Source: Hyphomicrobiales bacterium (GTDB lineage Bacteria > Pseudomonadota > Alphaproteobacteria > Rhizobiales > Rhizobiaceae). From it: a stretch of 64,000 nt of DNA. The notes beneath the pieces are model-generated. The model searched no databases, had not been told where the DNA came from, and saw nothing but the letters and a program-made list of their open reading frames with translations. Where the stretch lies: contig QEVK01000019.1 of assembly GCA_003577315.1 (NCBI GenBank), positions 62,001 to 126,000 of the forward strand. The letters are read 5' to 3'. This document shows, in pieces, positions 33,746 through 44,805 of the stretch (the first letter of the stretch is position 1; each line of letters opens with the position of its first letter). Position numbers and translations under genes: made by a program.

Positions 33746-36700
33746 ATGCCAGCGGGCAGGACTTCGCCGAAAGCCGACAAACATGCGGGTCAGGGGGGCA
33801 GGCTTTCGGAGTTCCTGCGGCTGCGCGCGCCGGCGGAGGACCTGGCCGCCTATGACGAGGCGGTGTTCGAGCGCGCCGCCGGCCTCGCCGCCGCCGCGCT
33901 GTCGCGGCACCGGCGCGGCGAGAGCGTCATCGCCGTCGACGACGACGCGGCGCTCCAGCGCGAGGGCCGGCAGGTCAGCGCGATCACCGTCGTCAACGAC
34001 AACATGCCGTTCCTGTTCGATTCGATCCTGGGCGAGATCGCCGACAGCGCCGGCGAGCCGCTTCTGGTGCTGCATCCGGTCATCCTGGTCTCGCGCGACA
34101 GGAGCGGCGCGGCCGCCTTCGTCGGCGAGGCCGCGCCCGGCAAGGCCGAGCCCGGCGTCGAGCGCGTCAGCCTGATCCACGTCCATGTCGGGCGGCTCGG
34201 CGAGGAGGCGGCGAAGGCGCTGAAGGAGCGGCTCGCCTACATCCTGTCGCAGGTGCGCGCCGCCGTCGGCGACTGGAAGCCGATGCTGGCGCGCCTCGAC
34301 CAGGCCATCCACGATTTCCGCTACGCCGCCGTGCCGCTCGACCGGGACGAGGTGGCGGAGGGGATCGCCTTCCTCGAATGGCTGCGCGACGACAACTTCA
34401 CCTTCCTCGGCATGCGCGAGTTCAAATATGTCGGCGGCGAGAAGACCGGCATGCTCGAGGTGTCGAAGAAGGCGGGGCTCGGCATCCTGACCGACCCCGG
34501 CGTGCTGGTGCTGCGGCGCGGCACCGAGGCCGTCACCACCACGCCGGAGATCCGCGCCTTCCTGCACGGGCCCGAGCCGCTGATCGTCACCAAGGCCAAC
34601 GCCAAGTCGGTGGTCCACCGCCGCGCCTATCTCGACTATGTCGGGGTCAAGGTGTTCGACGCCAAGGGCAGGCTCGCGGGCGAATTGCGCATCGTCGGCC
34701 TGTTCACCTCCACCGCCTACACCAGCTCGGTGATGAACATCCCCTATCTGCGCTCCAAGGCGGCCGCGGTGATCGCCAGGTCCGGGTTCGACGCCAGCGA
34801 CCATTCCGGCAAGGCGCTGATGAACGTGCTGGAATCCTACCCGCGCGACGAGCTGTTCCAGATCAGCGTGCCGACGCTGCGCAAGCATGCCGATGCGATC
34901 CTGGCGCTCGGCGAGCGGCCGCGCGTGCGGGCGCTGTTCCGGGTCGACCAGTTCGACCGTTTCGTCTCCATCCTCGTCTTCGTGCCGCGCGACCGCTACG
35001 ATTCGGCCGTGCGCGAGCGCATCGGCGCCTTCCTGAAGACCGCGTTCGACGGCCGCCTGTCGGCCTATTATCCGAGCTTTCCCGAAGGCGGGCTGGCGCG
35101 CGTCCATTTCATCATCGGCCGTTCGGGCGGCCGCACGCCCAAGGTGGAGGCGGCCGCGCTGGAGGCCGGCATCCGCGCCATCGTGCGCACCTGGGAGGAC
35201 ACGCTCGCCGAGGCCGCCTCCGATACCGGCGCGCCGGCGGCGCTGGCGGCAATCGCCAACCGGCTGCCGCACAGCTACCGCAACTCGTTCACGCCGCAGA
35301 CGGCGCTCGCCGACGCGGCCCGCATCGAGGCGCTGTCGGCCGCCGACCCGATCGCCATCGACTTCTACCGCGCCGAGGGCGACGACGACAGCCACGCCTC
35401 GCTCAAGATCTACCATCACGGCGAGCCGGTCGGCCTGTCGCGGCGGGTGCCGCTCTTGGAGAACATGGGCTTCCGCGTCATCAGCGAGCGCACCTTTGAA
35501 ATTCCGGGCCAGGACGGCGCGGCCTCCGTGTTCATCCACGACATGGAGCTCGTCAACGGCCTCGGCGGCACGGTCGACCTCGCCGACGGCGGCGCGCTGC
35601 TGGAGGAGGTGTTCCTGTCGATCTGGCGCGGCGAGACCGACAACGACGCCTATGCCGCGCTGGTGCAGAGCGCGGGCCTGCGCGCGCGAGAAATCCAGCT
35701 CCTGCGCGCCTACGGCCGCTATCTCCAGCAGGCGGGCATCCCGCAGAGCCAGGACTTCATCGCCGCCGCGCTCAACCGCTATCCCGACATCGCGCGGGCG
35801 CTGTTCACGCTGTTCACCGTCCGGTTCGATCCGGAAAACCGCGAGGACCGGGCCGTGGCGGCCAGGCACATCGTCGCGGCCATCGACGACGCGCTGGAGG
35901 AGGTGCCGAACCTCGACGACGACACCATCGTGCGGCGCTACCGCAACCTGATCGAATCGAGCCTGCGCACCAACTACTACGCGCCGGAGACGGACGAGCC
36001 GCGCTCGCTGGCGATCAAGCTCGATTCGCGCGCCGTCACCGGCCTGCCCGAGCCGCGGCCGTGGCGCGAGATCTTCGTCTACGGCCCCGAGGTCGAGGGC
36101 GTTCACCTGCGCTACGGCCCGGTGGCGCGCGGCGGCCTGCGCTGGTCCGACCGGGCGCAGGACTACCGCACCGAGGTGCTCGGCCTCGTCAAGGCGCAGC
36201 AGGTCAAGAACGCGGTCATCGTGCCGGTCGGCGCCAAGGGCTGCTTCTACCCGCGGCTGCTTCCGGCGGGCGGCAGCCGCGCCGAGGTGTTCGCCGCCGG
36301 CCGCGCGGCCTATGTCAACTTCATCTCCAGCCTGCTTTCGGTGACCGACAACCTCGACGGCGACGCGGTGGTCCCGCCGCAGGGCGTGGTGCGGCAGGAC
36401 GGCGACGATCCCTATTTCGTCGTCGCCGCCGACAAGGGCACCGCGACCTTCTCCGACACGGCCAACGGCATCAGCCAGCGCCACGGCTTCTGGCTCGACG
36501 ACGCCTTCGCCTCCGGCGGCTCGGCCGGCTACGACCACAAGAAGATGGGGATCACCGCGCGGGGTGCGTGGGAGGCGGTCAAGCGCCACTTCCGCGAGAT
36601 GAACCGCGACATCCAGAACGAGCCCTTCACCGCGGTCGGCGTCGGCGACATGTCGGGCGACGTGTTCGGCAACGGCATGCTGCGCTCGCCCTTCACCCGG

Positions 36701-38509
36701 CTCGTCGCCGCCTTCGACCATCGCGACATCTTCATCGACCCCGCGCCGGACGAGGCCGCGTCCTTCGCCGAGCGCGAGCGGCTGTTCCAGAACCCGCAGC
36801 TTTCCTGGCAGGACTACGACCGCACCAGGCTGTCGGACGGCGGCATGGTGATCTCCCGCTCGGCCAAGTCGGTGACGCTGACGCCGCAGGCCGCGGCGGC
36901 CATCGGCCTGTCGAAGGCGACCGCGTCGCCGGCCGAGATCATGAGCGCCATCCTCAGGGCGCCGGTCGACCTGTTGTGGTTCGGCGGCATCGGCACCTAT
37001 GTGCGCGGCTCGGGCGAGGCCAACGCCGACGTCGGCGACCGCGCCAACGACGCCATCCGCGTCACCGGCGGCGAGATCCGCGCCAGGGTGGTGGGCGAGG
37101 GCGCCAATCTCGGCATGACCCAGCGCGGCCGCATCGAATACGGCCTGGCCGGCGGCCGCTGCAACTCCGACGCCATCGACAATTCCGGCGGCGTCAACTC
37201 GTCCGACCTCGAGGTCAACATCAAGATCGCGCTGGCGGCGGCGATGCGCAGGGCCACGCTGACGCGCCCGGCGCGCAACAGGCTGCTCGCCGACATGACC
37301 GACGAGGTGGCGGCGCTGGTGCTGGCCAACAATTACGAGCAGACGCTGGCGCTGTCGCTGGCGCGGCGGCGCGGGCTCGCCGACCTCGCGCACCAGGAGC
37401 GCTTCATGCAGGCGCTGGAGAGCCGCGGCCTGCTCGACCGCGCCGTCGAGGCGCTGCCGGGAAGCGCGGCCATGGCCGAGCGCCAGGCGCGCGGCGAGCC
37501 GCTGACGCGGCCCGAGCTCGGCGTGCTGCTCGCCTATGCCAAGCTGACGCTGTTCGACGACGTCGTGAAGAGCGGCCTGCCCGACGACCCGCATTTCGAG
37601 GCCGACCTCTTCGCCTATTTCCCGGCGAAGATGGCGAAGAAGTACGCCGGCGAGATCAGGGGCCACCGGCTGCGGCGCGAGATCGTCGCCACCCAGCTCG
37701 CCAACGACGCCGTCAACCGCGGCGGCCCGTCCTTCATCAGCCGCATGCAGGACCTGACCGGCCATCCGGCGGCGGAGGCGGTCGCGGCCTATGCGATCGT
37801 GCGCGACGGCTTCGAGCTGCCGGCGCTCTATGCGCAGATCGACGCGCTCGACGCCAGGATCGACGGCGACGCCCAGCTCGAGCTCTACCAGTCGGTCGGG
37901 CGGCTGGTGCACGCGGCGACCGCGTGGCTGCTCAAGAACGACGACAACGCCGCCCCGCTCGGCGGCCGCATCGCCGCGCTGCGCGAGGCGCGCAGGGCGC
38001 TCGAGGGCAGCGTCGCGGCCATGCTGCCCGCCTTCGTCGCCGCGCGGCTCGAGGAACGCCGGCGCGAGCTCGTCGGCCTCGGCGCGCCCGAGGCGCTGGC
38101 GGGCAGGATCGCCTTCCTGTGGGTCGCCGAATCGATCCCCGACATCGCCCGCATCGCGGCGGAGACCGGCGGCGACCTCGTCAGGGCGGCGCGCGCCTTC
38201 ATGGCCGTCACCGAGGCGTTCCGCGTCAGCCGCATCGGCGAGGCCGCGCGCGCCCTTTCGCCGACCGACTACTATGACGGGCTGGCGCTGTCGCGGGCGC
38301 TGGAGACCATCGGCGCGGCACGGCGCGGCATCGCGGTCGCCGCGCTCGCCGGCCATGCGGCGGCGGACGATCCGGTCGCAGCATGGCTGGAGGCGGGCGG
38401 CACGCGCGTGGCGCGCACGCGCGAGCGGCTTCAGGCGCTGACCGAGGGCGGCGACCTGACCGTCTCGCGCCTGACGGTGGCGTCGGGCCTGATGACGGAC
38501 CTGAGCTGA
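33746..38509 (+). CDS. NAD-specific glutamate dehydrogenase, large (about 180 kDa) type
   Basis: Oxidatively deaminates glutamate to 2-oxoglutarate for amino acid catabolism. The 1587-residue length is characteristic of the large bacterial class. ACT-like N-terminal regions (SAITVVNDNMPFLFDSILGEIAD) occupy the first half. The catalytic domain includes GPVARGGLRWSDRAQDYRTEVLGLVKAQQVKNAVIVPVGAKGCF, with the lysine-rich active site, and the Rossmann part AVGVGDMSGDVFGNGMLRS. A long helical C-terminal region follows. The ATG at 33746 has AGGAAA upstream. The pairing with 5-oxoprolinase products (glutamate) is only thematic. The frame on the opposite strand is open for almost the whole length, an effect of base composition. 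Confidence 0.96.
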   Translation: MPAGRTSPKADKHAGQGGRLSEFLRLRAPAEDLAAYDEAVFERAAGLAAAALSRHRRGESVIAVDDDAALQREGRQVSAITVVNDNMPFLFDSILGEIADSAGEPLLVLHPVILVSRDRSGAAAFVGEAAPGKAEPGVERVSLIHVHVGRLGEEAAKALKERLAYILSQVRAAVGDWKPMLARLDQAIHDFRYAAVPLDRDEVAEGIAFLEWLRDDNFTFLGMREFKYVGGEKTGMLEVSKKAGLGILTDPGVLVLRRGTEAVTTTPEIRAFLHGPEPLIVTKANAKSVVHRRAYLDYVGVKVFDAKGRLAGELRIVGLFTSTAYTSSVMNIPYLRSKAAAVIARSGFDASDHSGKALMNVLESYPRDELFQISVPTLRKHADAILALGERPRVRALFRVDQFDRFVSILVFVPRDRYDSAVRERIGAFLKTAFDGRLSAYYPSFPEGGLARVHFIIGRSGGRTPKVEAAALEAGIRAIVRTWEDTLAEAASDTGAPAALAAIANRLPHSYRNSFTPQTALADAARIEALSAADPIAIDFYRAEGDDDSHASLKIYHHGEPVGLSRRVPLLENMGFRVISERTFEIPGQDGAASVFIHDMELVNGLGGTVDLADGGALLEEVFLSIWRGETDNDAYAALVQSAGLRAREIQLLRAYGRYLQQAGIPQSQDFIAAALNRYPDIARALFTLFTVRFDPENREDRAVAARHIVAAIDDALEEVPNLDDDTIVRRYRNLIESSLRTNYYAPETDEPRSLAIKLDSRAVTGLPEPRPWREIFVYGPEVEGVHLRYGPVARGGLRWSDRAQDYRTEVLGLVKAQQVKNAVIVPVGAKGCFYPRLLPAGGSRAEVFAAGRAAYVNFISSLLSVTDNLDGDAVVPPQGVVRQDGDDPYFVVAADKGTATFSDTANGISQRHGFWLDDAFASGGSAGYDHKKMGITARGAWEAVKRHFREMNRDIQNEPFTAVGVGDMSGDVFGNGMLRSPFTRLVAAFDHRDIFIDPAPDEAASFAERERLFQNPQLSWQDYDRTRLSDGGMVISRSAKSVTLTPQAAAAIGLSKATASPAEIMSAILRAPVDLLWFGGIGTYVRGSGEANADVGDRANDAIRVTGGEIRARVVGEGANLGMTQRGRIEYGLAGGRCNSDAIDNSGGVNSSDLEVNIKIALAAAMRRATLTRPARNRLLADMTDEVAALVLANNYEQTLALSLARRRGLADLAHQERFMQALESRGLLDRAVEALPGSAAMAERQARGEPLTRPELGVLLAYAKLTLFDDVVKSGLPDDPHFEADLFAYFPAKMAKKYAGEIRGHRLRREIVATQLANDAVNRGGPSFISRMQDLTGHPAAEAVAAYAIVRDGFELPALYAQIDALDARIDGDAQLELYQSVGRLVHAATAWLLKNDDNAAPLGGRIAALREARRALEGSVAAMLPAFVAARLEERRRELVGLGAPEALAGRIAFLWVAESIPDIARIAAETGGDLVRAARAFMAVTEAFRVSRIGEAARALSPTDYYDGLALSRALETIGAARRGIAVAALAGHAAADDPVAAWLEAGGTRVARTRERLQALTEGGDLTVSRLTVASGLMTDLS

Positions 38510-38541
38510 CACATTGCGCCGTGACGGAGAGAGGGCGGGCC

Positions 38542-39942
38542 ATGGACGATGACAGACACGTGCCGGTCCCCCGGCGCGGCATCTGGGGATGGATGCTGTT
38601 CGACTGGGCGCAACAGCCCTTCCACACGCTCGTCATCACCTTCGTCTTCGCGCCCTATTTCGCGGCGGCCGTGGCGCCCGACGCGGCGCGCGGGCAGGAG
38701 CTGTGGGGCTACGCCACCGGCGTCGGCGGGCTCCTGATCGCGCTGTCCTCGCCGGTGCTCGGCGCCATCGCCGACGCCAGCGGCCCGCGCAAGCCGTGGG
38801 TCCTCGTGTTCTCGGTCATCGGCGTCGTCGGCTGCTGGTGCCTGTGGTACGCCACGCCCGGCATGGGCGACCTGACCTTCGTGCTCATCGCCATCGCCGT
38901 CGCGGTGTTCGGCATGGAGTTCGCCGCCGTCTTCAACAATGCGATGATGCCCGACCTGGTGCCGCGCTCGCAGCTCGGCCGCCTGTCGGGCTCGGCCTGG
39001 GGGCTGGGCTATGTCGGCGGGCTGATCTCGCTGGTGCTGGTGCTGGGCTTCATGTCGGCCTCGCCGGAGAGCGGGCGCACGCTGCTCGGCTTCGAGCCGA
39101 TCCTCGGCCTCGACCCCCTCTCGCGCGAGGGCGACCGCGCCTCGGGGCCGCTGACGGCGATCTGGTTCCTGATCTTCGCGCTGCCGATGTTCCTGTTCAC
39201 GCCCGACGTGCCGCGCAAGGCCGCGCGCAGCGGCGCGATCGGCAGGGGGCTCGCCAGCCTCGGCGCGACGCTGCGCCGCCTGCCGGGCGAGAAGAGCTAT
39301 TTCAGCTACCTGATGTCGTCGATGTTCTACCGCGACGCGCTCAACGCGCTCTACGCCTTCGGCGGCATCTATGCCGCCGGCGTGCTCGGCTGGTCGATCA
39401 TCCAGATCGGCGTGTTCGGCATCCTGGCCAACATCACCGGCGCGGTGGGCGCGTGGCTCGGCGGCCGTGCCGACCAGCGCTACGGCCCCAAGACCGTGGT
39501 GACGTGGTCGATCCTGATCCTGATCTTCTGCTGCGTACTGGTCATCTCCACCACCCAGACCGAGGTGCTGTTCATGCCGGTGGCGGCGGCGGGCGGGACG
39601 AGCAGCCTGCCCGACATCGTCTTCTACGCGGCCGGCGCGCTGATCGGCTCGGCCGGGGGGGCGATCCAGGCCGCCTCGCGCACGCTGCTGGTCGACCAGG
39701 TCGACAGGGACAAGGTCACGGAGGCGTTCGGCCTCTACGCGCTGTCGGGCAAGGCCACCACCTTCATCGGCCCGCTGTCGATCGCCTTCGCCACCGCCTT
39801 CTTCGCCTCGGAGGCGTTCGGCCTGTCGGCGCAGGACGCGCAGCGGCTCGGCGTCACCCCGATCATCGTGCTGTTCGCCATCGGGCTGGCGCTGCTGCCG
39901 CTGGTGAAGAGCCGCTACTACGAGCCGGCGACGGCCGGCTGA
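38542..39942 (+). CDS. Atg22/UMF1-type MFS transporter
   Basis: The 466-residue protein has about twelve hydrophobic segments and the family's N-terminal signature [29 protein letters not shown]. The [18 protein letters not shown] loop and the [27 protein letters not shown] segment follow; these identify the Atg22-like/YxiO group. Some relatives are amino acid exporters, but the bacterial role is not established. I chose the ATG at 38542; a GTG at 38521 is possible. It follows the glutamate dehydrogenase gene by 32 nt, so co-transcription is likely. Confidence 0.87.
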   Translation: MDDDRHVPVPRRGIWGWMLFDWAQQPFHTLVITFVFAPYFAAAVAPDAARGQELWGYATGVGGLLIALSSPVLGAIADASGPRKPWVLVFSVIGVVGCWCLWYATPGMGDLTFVLIAIAVAVFGMEFAAVFNNAMMPDLVPRSQLGRLSGSAWGLGYVGGLISLVLVLGFMSASPESGRTLLGFEPILGLDPLSREGDRASGPLTAIWFLIFALPMFLFTPDVPRKAARSGAIGRGLASLGATLRRLPGEKSYFSYLMSSMFYRDALNALYAFGGIYAAGVLGWSIIQIGVFGILANITGAVGAWLGGRADQRYGPKTVVTWSILILIFCCVLVISTTQTEVLFMPVAAAGGTSSLPDIVFYAAGALIGSAGGAIQAASRTLLVDQVDRDKVTEAFGLYALSGKATTFIGPLSIAFATAFFASEAFGLSAQDAQRLGVTPIIVLFAIGLALLPLVKSRYYEPATAG

Positions 39943-39972
39943 GGCCTGCGCCGGCTCGCCGCCGTCGTCCGT

Positions 39973-41589
39973 TCAGTGCCGGAAGTGGCGCACCCCGGTG
40001 AAGACCATGGCGATGCCGTTGTCGTCGGCGGCCGCGATCACGTCTGCGTCGCGCATCGAGCCGCCGGGCTGGACGACGGCGGTGGCGCCGGCCTCGACCG
40101 CCGCCATGAGCCCGTCGGCGAAGGGGAAGAAGGCGTCCGACGCCACCACCGAGCCCCTGGTCAGCGGCTCCTTCAGCCCGGCGGCCTCGGCCGCGTCGAG
40201 CGCCTTGCGCGCGGCGATGCGCGAGGAATCGACCCGGCTCATCTGGCCGGCGCCGATGCCGACCGTGGCGCGGTCCCTCGCATAGACGATGGCGTTCGAC
40301 TTGACGTGCTTGGCCACCCGGAAGGCGAAGGCGAGGTCGGCCATCTCCGTTTCCGTCGGCGCGCGCTTCGTCACCACCTTCAGGTCGAGGTCGTCGACCA
40401 CGGCGTTGTCGCGTGACTGGACGAGCAGCCCGCCGGCGACCGACTTCACGGTCATGCCGGCGGCGCGCGGATCGGGCAGGCCGCCGGTGACGAGCAGGCG
40501 CAGGTTCTTCTTCGCCGCAACGATGGCCGCCGCCTCGGGCGAGGCCTCGGGCGCGATGATGACCTCGGTGAAGGTCTTGACGATCTCCTCGGCCGCCTCG
40601 GCGTCGAGCAGGCGGTTCAACGCCACGATGCCGCCGAAGGCCGAGACCGGGTCGCAGCGAAGCGCCGCGAGATAGGCGTCCTTCAGCGACGCCCCTTCGG
40701 CGACGCCGCACGGGTTGGCGTGCTTGATGATGGCGACGGCCGCCGTGCGGGCGGGGTCGAACTCGGCCACCAGCTCGAAGGCGGCGTCGGTGTCGTTGAC
40801 GTTGTTGTAGGAGAGCTGCTTGCCCTGGAGCTGGCGCGCGGTGGCCACGCCCGGCCGCCTGTCGCCGTTGACGTAGAAGCCCGCCTTCTGGTGCGGGTTC
40901 TCGCCGTAGCGCATCACCGTCTCCAGCCTGCCGCCGAAGGCGCGCCAGGCCGGGTCCTCCATGGCGAGGGCGTCGGCGAACCAGCCGGAGATGGCGGCGT
41001 CGTAGGCGGCGGTGCGGGCGTAGGCTTTCGCGGCCAGCTCCTGCCGGAAGCGGTAGGGCGTGGCGCCGCCGTTCTCCTTCAGCGCCTCGAGCAGGCGGCC
41101 GTAGTCGGCCGGGTCGGTGACGACGGCGACATAGGCGTGGTTCTTGGCCGAGGCGCGCACCATGGCCGGGCCGCCGATGTCGATGTTCTCGACCACGGAA
41201 GCGTAGTCGCCGCCGGCGGCGCGCACCGCCTCGAACGGGTAGAGGTTGATGACCGCGATGTCGATGGCGCCGATGCCGTGCGCATCCATCGCTGCGACAT
41301 GGTCCGCATCGTCGCGGATGGCGAGCAGGCCGCCATGCACCGCCGGATGCAGCGTCTTGACGCGGCCGTCCATGATCTCGGGGAAGCCGGTGATGTCGGA
41401 GACGTCCCTGACCGCGATGCCTTCGGCGGCGATGGCCTTCGCCGTGCCGCCGGTCGAGACCAGCTCGACGCCGGCGTCGGCCAGCGCGCGGGCAAGCTCG
41501 ATCAGGCCGGTCTTGTCGGAGACCGACAGGAGCGCGCGGCGCGCCGTGACGAGGTCGGGGGCGGGAATGTTCTTCGAGGCGACGGCCAT
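39973..41589 (-). CDS. purH: Bifunctional AICAR formyltransferase/IMP cyclohydrolase
   Basis: Catalyses the last two steps of purine biosynthesis to IMP. The N-terminal cyclohydrolase (MGS-like) domain reads [37 protein letters not shown], with [23 protein letters not shown] and VVNLYPF-like [10 protein letters not shown]. The formyltransferase domain contains [11 protein letters not shown]-like [38 protein letters not shown] and [18 protein letters not shown]. The C-terminal PGGSMRD and [18 protein letters not shown] complete it. The 538-residue length is standard, and start [12 protein letters not shown] at 41589. Confidence 0.97.
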   Translation of the reverse strand: MAVASKNIPAPDLVTARRALLSVSDKTGLIELARALADAGVELVSTGGTAKAIAAEGIAVRDVSDITGFPEIMDGRVKTLHPAVHGGLLAIRDDADHVAAMDAHGIGAIDIAVINLYPFEAVRAAGGDYASVVENIDIGGPAMVRASAKNHAYVAVVTDPADYGRLLEALKENGGATPYRFRQELAAKAYARTAAYDAAISGWFADALAMEDPAWRAFGGRLETVMRYGENPHQKAGFYVNGDRRPGVATARQLQGKQLSYNNVNDTDAAFELVAEFDPARTAAVAIIKHANPCGVAEGASLKDAYLAALRCDPVSAFGGIVALNRLLDAEAAEEIVKTFTEVIIAPEASPEAAAIVAAKKNLRLLVTGGLPDPRAAGMTVKSVAGGLLVQSRDNAVVDDLDLKVVTKRAPTETEMADLAFAFRVAKHVKSNAIVYARDRATVGIGAGQMSRVDSSRIAARKALDAAEAAGLKEPLTRGSVVASDAFFPFADGLMAAVEAGATAVVQPGGSMRDADVIAAADDNGIAMVFTGVRHFRH

Positions 41590-41691
41590 GGCGCAAGGCT
41601 CCGTGCGGGATCGGCGGGGAAGGAATTTTTCGCGGCCTAGCACAGGAAGGCGCGGATGCAAACGCCCGTCGCCCGCCATCGGCGAGGCCGG

Positions 41692-43389
41692 CTACAGGCG
41701 CAGGAAGCGCCAGTGGATCTCCGGGTGCTCGGAGGCCCGGTAGGAAAAGACGATCTGGCGGCTGCGGCGCGGACCGCCGATGCCGGCGAAGAACAGCGAG
41801 TCCTCGACCTGCGGCGCCATCTCCTCGCAGGAGAACTCCCAGCGCTCGCCGTCCGCGCCGGCCAGCACCAGCCCGTGGCGGTTGTTCTCAAACAGCGCCA
41901 CGTCGGGGTGGAGATGGAAGCGCACGGCGACGTTGTCGCGGCCGTTGGCGTGCGCGATCTCGCCGCCCTTGCGGAAGACGCGGTCGATGCCTTCCAGCAC
42001 CTCGCCATTGGCGGAGAGGGAAAGCTCGCGCTCGTGATAGAGGCCGAAGCGCGCGACATAGCCGTCGTGGCGGGCGACGAAGGCCTGGATGCCGGCCGAA
42101 TCGAGCCGCCGGCAGGCGACCTGCCGCGGTCCGTCGACCAGCGGCGTGCCGATCAGCGCGCTCACGCCGTGCGGGAGCGCGAAGCGGGCCGAGGAGGTGT
42201 CGTTGAGCGTCGCCGTCGAATGGGCGGCGGTCGAGCGCGACAGCGGCCGGAAATCCTCCGCGCCGAAGGTGTCGACGCCGCAATTGACCACGAAGTGGCT
42301 GCGCCCCGACGACAGCTCGAAGGACAGGCAGCCGGCCTGCGCCTGGTGCGAGACCTCGGCCGCCGGCGGCGGGCCGGCGTCGGCGATGACGGTGACGCCG
42401 CCCATCGCCAGCCGCTCGTAGCCCGAATGCGGCGCGTGCAGCAGCGGCGCCCCGGCGGTGTCGTCGTGGCGCAGGATGGCGGCGATGCGGTCGTGGCTGG
42501 TCGCGCCCATGCCGTTGAAGCGGGCGAGCGTGCCGTCCTGGTGGCGGAAGAAGCGCAGCGCCGGCAGCATGCGCTCGACCGCGCCGATCAGCGCCTCGGG
42601 CGGGGCCTCGGCCTGGTTGGAATAGGTGTGGCGCAGCGGCAGAAGGTCGGCCAGCAGCTCCAGCACCGCCTCGGGATTGCGCGAGATGTGGCCGCCGTCG
42701 GGCAGGATCTGGCGGTCGAGCTCGGCCGAGAGCTGGCGCGAGGCGTTGCGCAGCGCCGCCGGTGCCGCGGGCAGCGACAGCGCGGCGAAGGCGAGCGCGA
42801 TGCGCGCGCGCAGCTTCTCCTCGTCGCCCGGCATCTCGGGCGCGACCGTGCGCAGATAGCGGATCTGGATCGCCAGCGATTTCAGGAAGACGCGGTAGAA
42901 GGCGTAGTCCGCGCCGTGCAGGACGACGCCCGAATGCTGCAGCCAGGCGATGATGCGCCGCGCGGTGACGCCGGCGCCCCACGCCAGCCCGCCGATGCGG
43001 CGGCCGTGCAGCGCCATCCAGTCGGCGACGAGCGCGCGCGCGTTGGCGGCGGCGAGATCGGTCTCGGCCGCGGCCATGTGGCGCAGCCAGCCGAAGCCGT
43101 GGAGCGCGCAAAGCCATTGCCGGCTCGCCGTCTCGATCTCGAAGGGCGAGGCGCCCTGCGTGTCGACCAGCGTGCCGGCGAAGGGAAAGCGGCAGTGATA
43201 GATCTCGTTGGCGATCTGCGGATCGGCGAGGCGCAGGTCGGGCGGGGCGATCAGCACCCGCTCGGGCGTGCGGCCGGTGAAGCGCCAGCGATAGACCGGC
43301 CCCAGGCGCAGGCGCCCGCGCAGCCTTCGCCACGCGGCCGAGGCGACGAGCGCCCAAAGCTGAGGTGAACCGGACCGTTCAAAGCCCAA
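41692..43389 (-). CDS. Heparinase II/III-family protein
   Basis: About 565 residues. The N-terminal half is a helical alpha/alpha toroid (RFPFAGTLVDTQGASPFEIETASRQWLCALHGFGWLRHM, GRRIGGLAWGAGVTARRIIAWLQH) and the C-terminal half the heparinase II/III beta-sandwich (GGVTVIADAGPPPAAEVSHQAQAGCLSFELSSGRSHFVVNCGVD, NGRDNVAVRFHLHPDVALF). No signal peptide is seen. Rhizobial homologues of unknown substrate stand in this same place between rsmB and purH. The start is uncertain: I chose TTG at 43389 for the GGAGG at 43400-43404; the frame extends to another TTG at 43425. Confidence 0.82.
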   Translation of the reverse strand: MGFERSGSPQLWALVASAAWRRLRGRLRLGPVYRWRFTGRTPERVLIAPPDLRLADPQIANEIYHCRFPFAGTLVDTQGASPFEIETASRQWLCALHGFGWLRHMAAAETDLAAANARALVADWMALHGRRIGGLAWGAGVTARRIIAWLQHSGVVLHGADYAFYRVFLKSLAIQIRYLRTVAPEMPGDEEKLRARIALAFAALSLPAAPAALRNASRQLSAELDRQILPDGGHISRNPEAVLELLADLLPLRHTYSNQAEAPPEALIGAVERMLPALRFFRHQDGTLARFNGMGATSHDRIAAILRHDDTAGAPLLHAPHSGYERLAMGGVTVIADAGPPPAAEVSHQAQAGCLSFELSSGRSHFVVNCGVDTFGAEDFRPLSRSTAAHSTATLNDTSSARFALPHGVSALIGTPLVDGPRQVACRRLDSAGIQAFVARHDGYVARFGLYHERELSLSANGEVLEGIDRVFRKGGEIAHANGRDNVAVRFHLHPDVALFENNRHGLVLAGADGERWEFSCEEMAPQVEDSLFFAGIGGPRRSRQIVFSYRASEHPEIHWRFLRL

Positions 43390-43485
43390 CTCGATCTTGC
43401 CTCCGAATCGCCCCCCGGCTCGCAACGGCAGGATTAACTTAGGCGAGTCAAGACATTGTGCGAAAGCGCAAAAAGGCGGCGGGGC

Positions 43486-44805
43486 TCAGGAGAGCCGTCT
43501 CAGCCGCGCGGCGAAGAAGCCGTCGAGGCCCGAAAGCGCCGGCGTTTCCAGCTTCAGGCCGGCCGGCGTGGTGCGCAGCGCGCCGTCCGCGGTCAGGAGC
43601 GGGTCGCAGAAGGGGAACTCGCCCGGCCGCACCGGCTCCGCCTTCACCTGCGGGGCGGCGGCGAGGAAATCGCGCACAAGGTCCTCGCCCTCGGCGGGGT
43701 CGAGCGAGCAGTTGGAGAAGACGATCAGGCCGCCGGGCCTCGCCAGCATCGCGGCATGGGCGAGCATGCGCGCCTGGAGCGCGGCTAGCTTGTCCACGTC
43801 CTGCGGACCCTTGGTCCACGGCACGTCGGGATGGCGGCGCACGGTGCCGGTGGACGAGCAGGGCGCGTCGAGCAACACGGCGTCGAAGGGCGCCTCCGGC
43901 CGGTAGTCGAACAGGTCGCCCTGGACGATCTCGGCCTTCAGGTCCAGCCGCTCGAGATTGGCGGCCAGCCGCTTGGCGCGGTTGGGCGACAGCTCCAGCG
44001 CGGTGACGGCCGCGCCGGCATGGGCGAGCTGGGCGGTCTTGCCGCCGGGCGCGGCGCACAGATCGACGACGCGCAGGCCGGAAACGTCGCCGAACAGCCG
44101 CGCCGGCAGCGAGGCGGCCGCGTCCTGCACCCACCATTCGCCCTCGGCGAAGCCGGGCAGCGCGGTCAGCGGGCCTTCGAGCCTCGCAAGGCGCACGCCG
44201 CCGGTGGGCAGCACGACGCCGCCGAGGCGGGCGGCCCAGCCCTGCGGGTCGGATTTCACGGTGAGATCGAGCGGCGGCTCCAGCCGGTGGGCGGCGAGGA
44301 TCCCGGCCGCGCGGTCCTCGCCATAGGCGGCGCGAAGGCGCTGCGCGAACCAGTCCGGCGCGTCGCCGGTCCGGGCCAGCGCGGCCGGCAGGGCGCGCTC
44401 CTTGCGCCGGGCGACCTCGCGCAGCACGCCGTTGACCAGCGCGGAAAAGCGCAGCGTGCGCGGGTCGGACTTGGCCTGGGTGACGGCGAGGTCGACGGCG
44501 GCGCTGTCGGGCACGTCGAGGAACAGGATCTGCGCGGCCGCGACGTGCAGGATGTGCGACAGCGCATGCGCGTTCGCCGGCAGCGGGCGCTGGAGCCTGG
44601 CGTCGATCAGCGCCTGGATGGTGCGGCGGAAGCGCAGCGCCGTGGTCAGGATGGCGCGCACCAGCGCGCGGTCGCGCGGCTCCAGCGCCCGGAACTGCGG
44701 ATGGCCGTGGTCGTGGTCGGTCAGCCCGTCGAGCGGGGTGCGGGCATCGACCACGGCCGCCAGAAGCTTCGCCGCCGCCTTGCGCGCGGCAAGGCCGGGC
44801 GTCAC
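43486..44805 (-). CDS. rsmB: RsmB/NOP-family rRNA (cytosine-5) methyltransferase
   Basis: A 439-residue protein. An N-terminal NusB-like RNA-binding domain ([24 protein letters not shown] ... [25 protein letters not shown]) precedes a SAM-dependent methyltransferase with [16 protein letters not shown] (motif I), [19 protein letters not shown] with the first catalytic cysteine, and [17 protein letters not shown] with the nucleophilic cysteine. It most likely makes m5C967 in 16S rRNA. The GTG start at 44805 overlaps the htpX stop (GTGA) and follows a GAGGAG site, showing coupling to htpX. Confidence 0.92.
   Translation of the reverse strand: MTPGLAARKAAAKLLAAVVDARTPLDGLTDHDHGHPQFRALEPRDRALVRAILTTALRFRRTIQALIDARLQRPLPANAHALSHILHVAAAQILFLDVPDSAAVDLAVTQAKSDPRTLRFSALVNGVLREVARRKERALPAALARTGDAPDWFAQRLRAAYGEDRAAGILAAHRLEPPLDLTVKSDPQGWAARLGGVVLPTGGVRLARLEGPLTALPGFAEGEWWVQDAAASLPARLFGDVSGLRVVDLCAAPGGKTAQLAHAGAAVTALELSPNRAKRLAANLERLDLKAEIVQGDLFDYRPEAPFDAVLLDAPCSSTGTVRRHPDVPWTKGPQDVDKLAALQARMLAHAAMLARPGGLIVFSNCSLDPAEGEDLVRDFLAAAPQVKAEPVRPGEFPFCDPLLTADGALRTTPAGLKLETPALSGLDGFFAARLRRLS

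Noticed and set aside
33722-38512. Open reading frame of about 1600 codons on the minus strand opposite the NAD-glutamate dehydrogenase gene
   Set aside because: It mirrors the real gene almost exactly, has Asp/Arg/Val-rich sequence with no domain, and is explained by the very high GC content. The same applies to long frames opposite leuS, the RND permease, priA, atpA and atpD.
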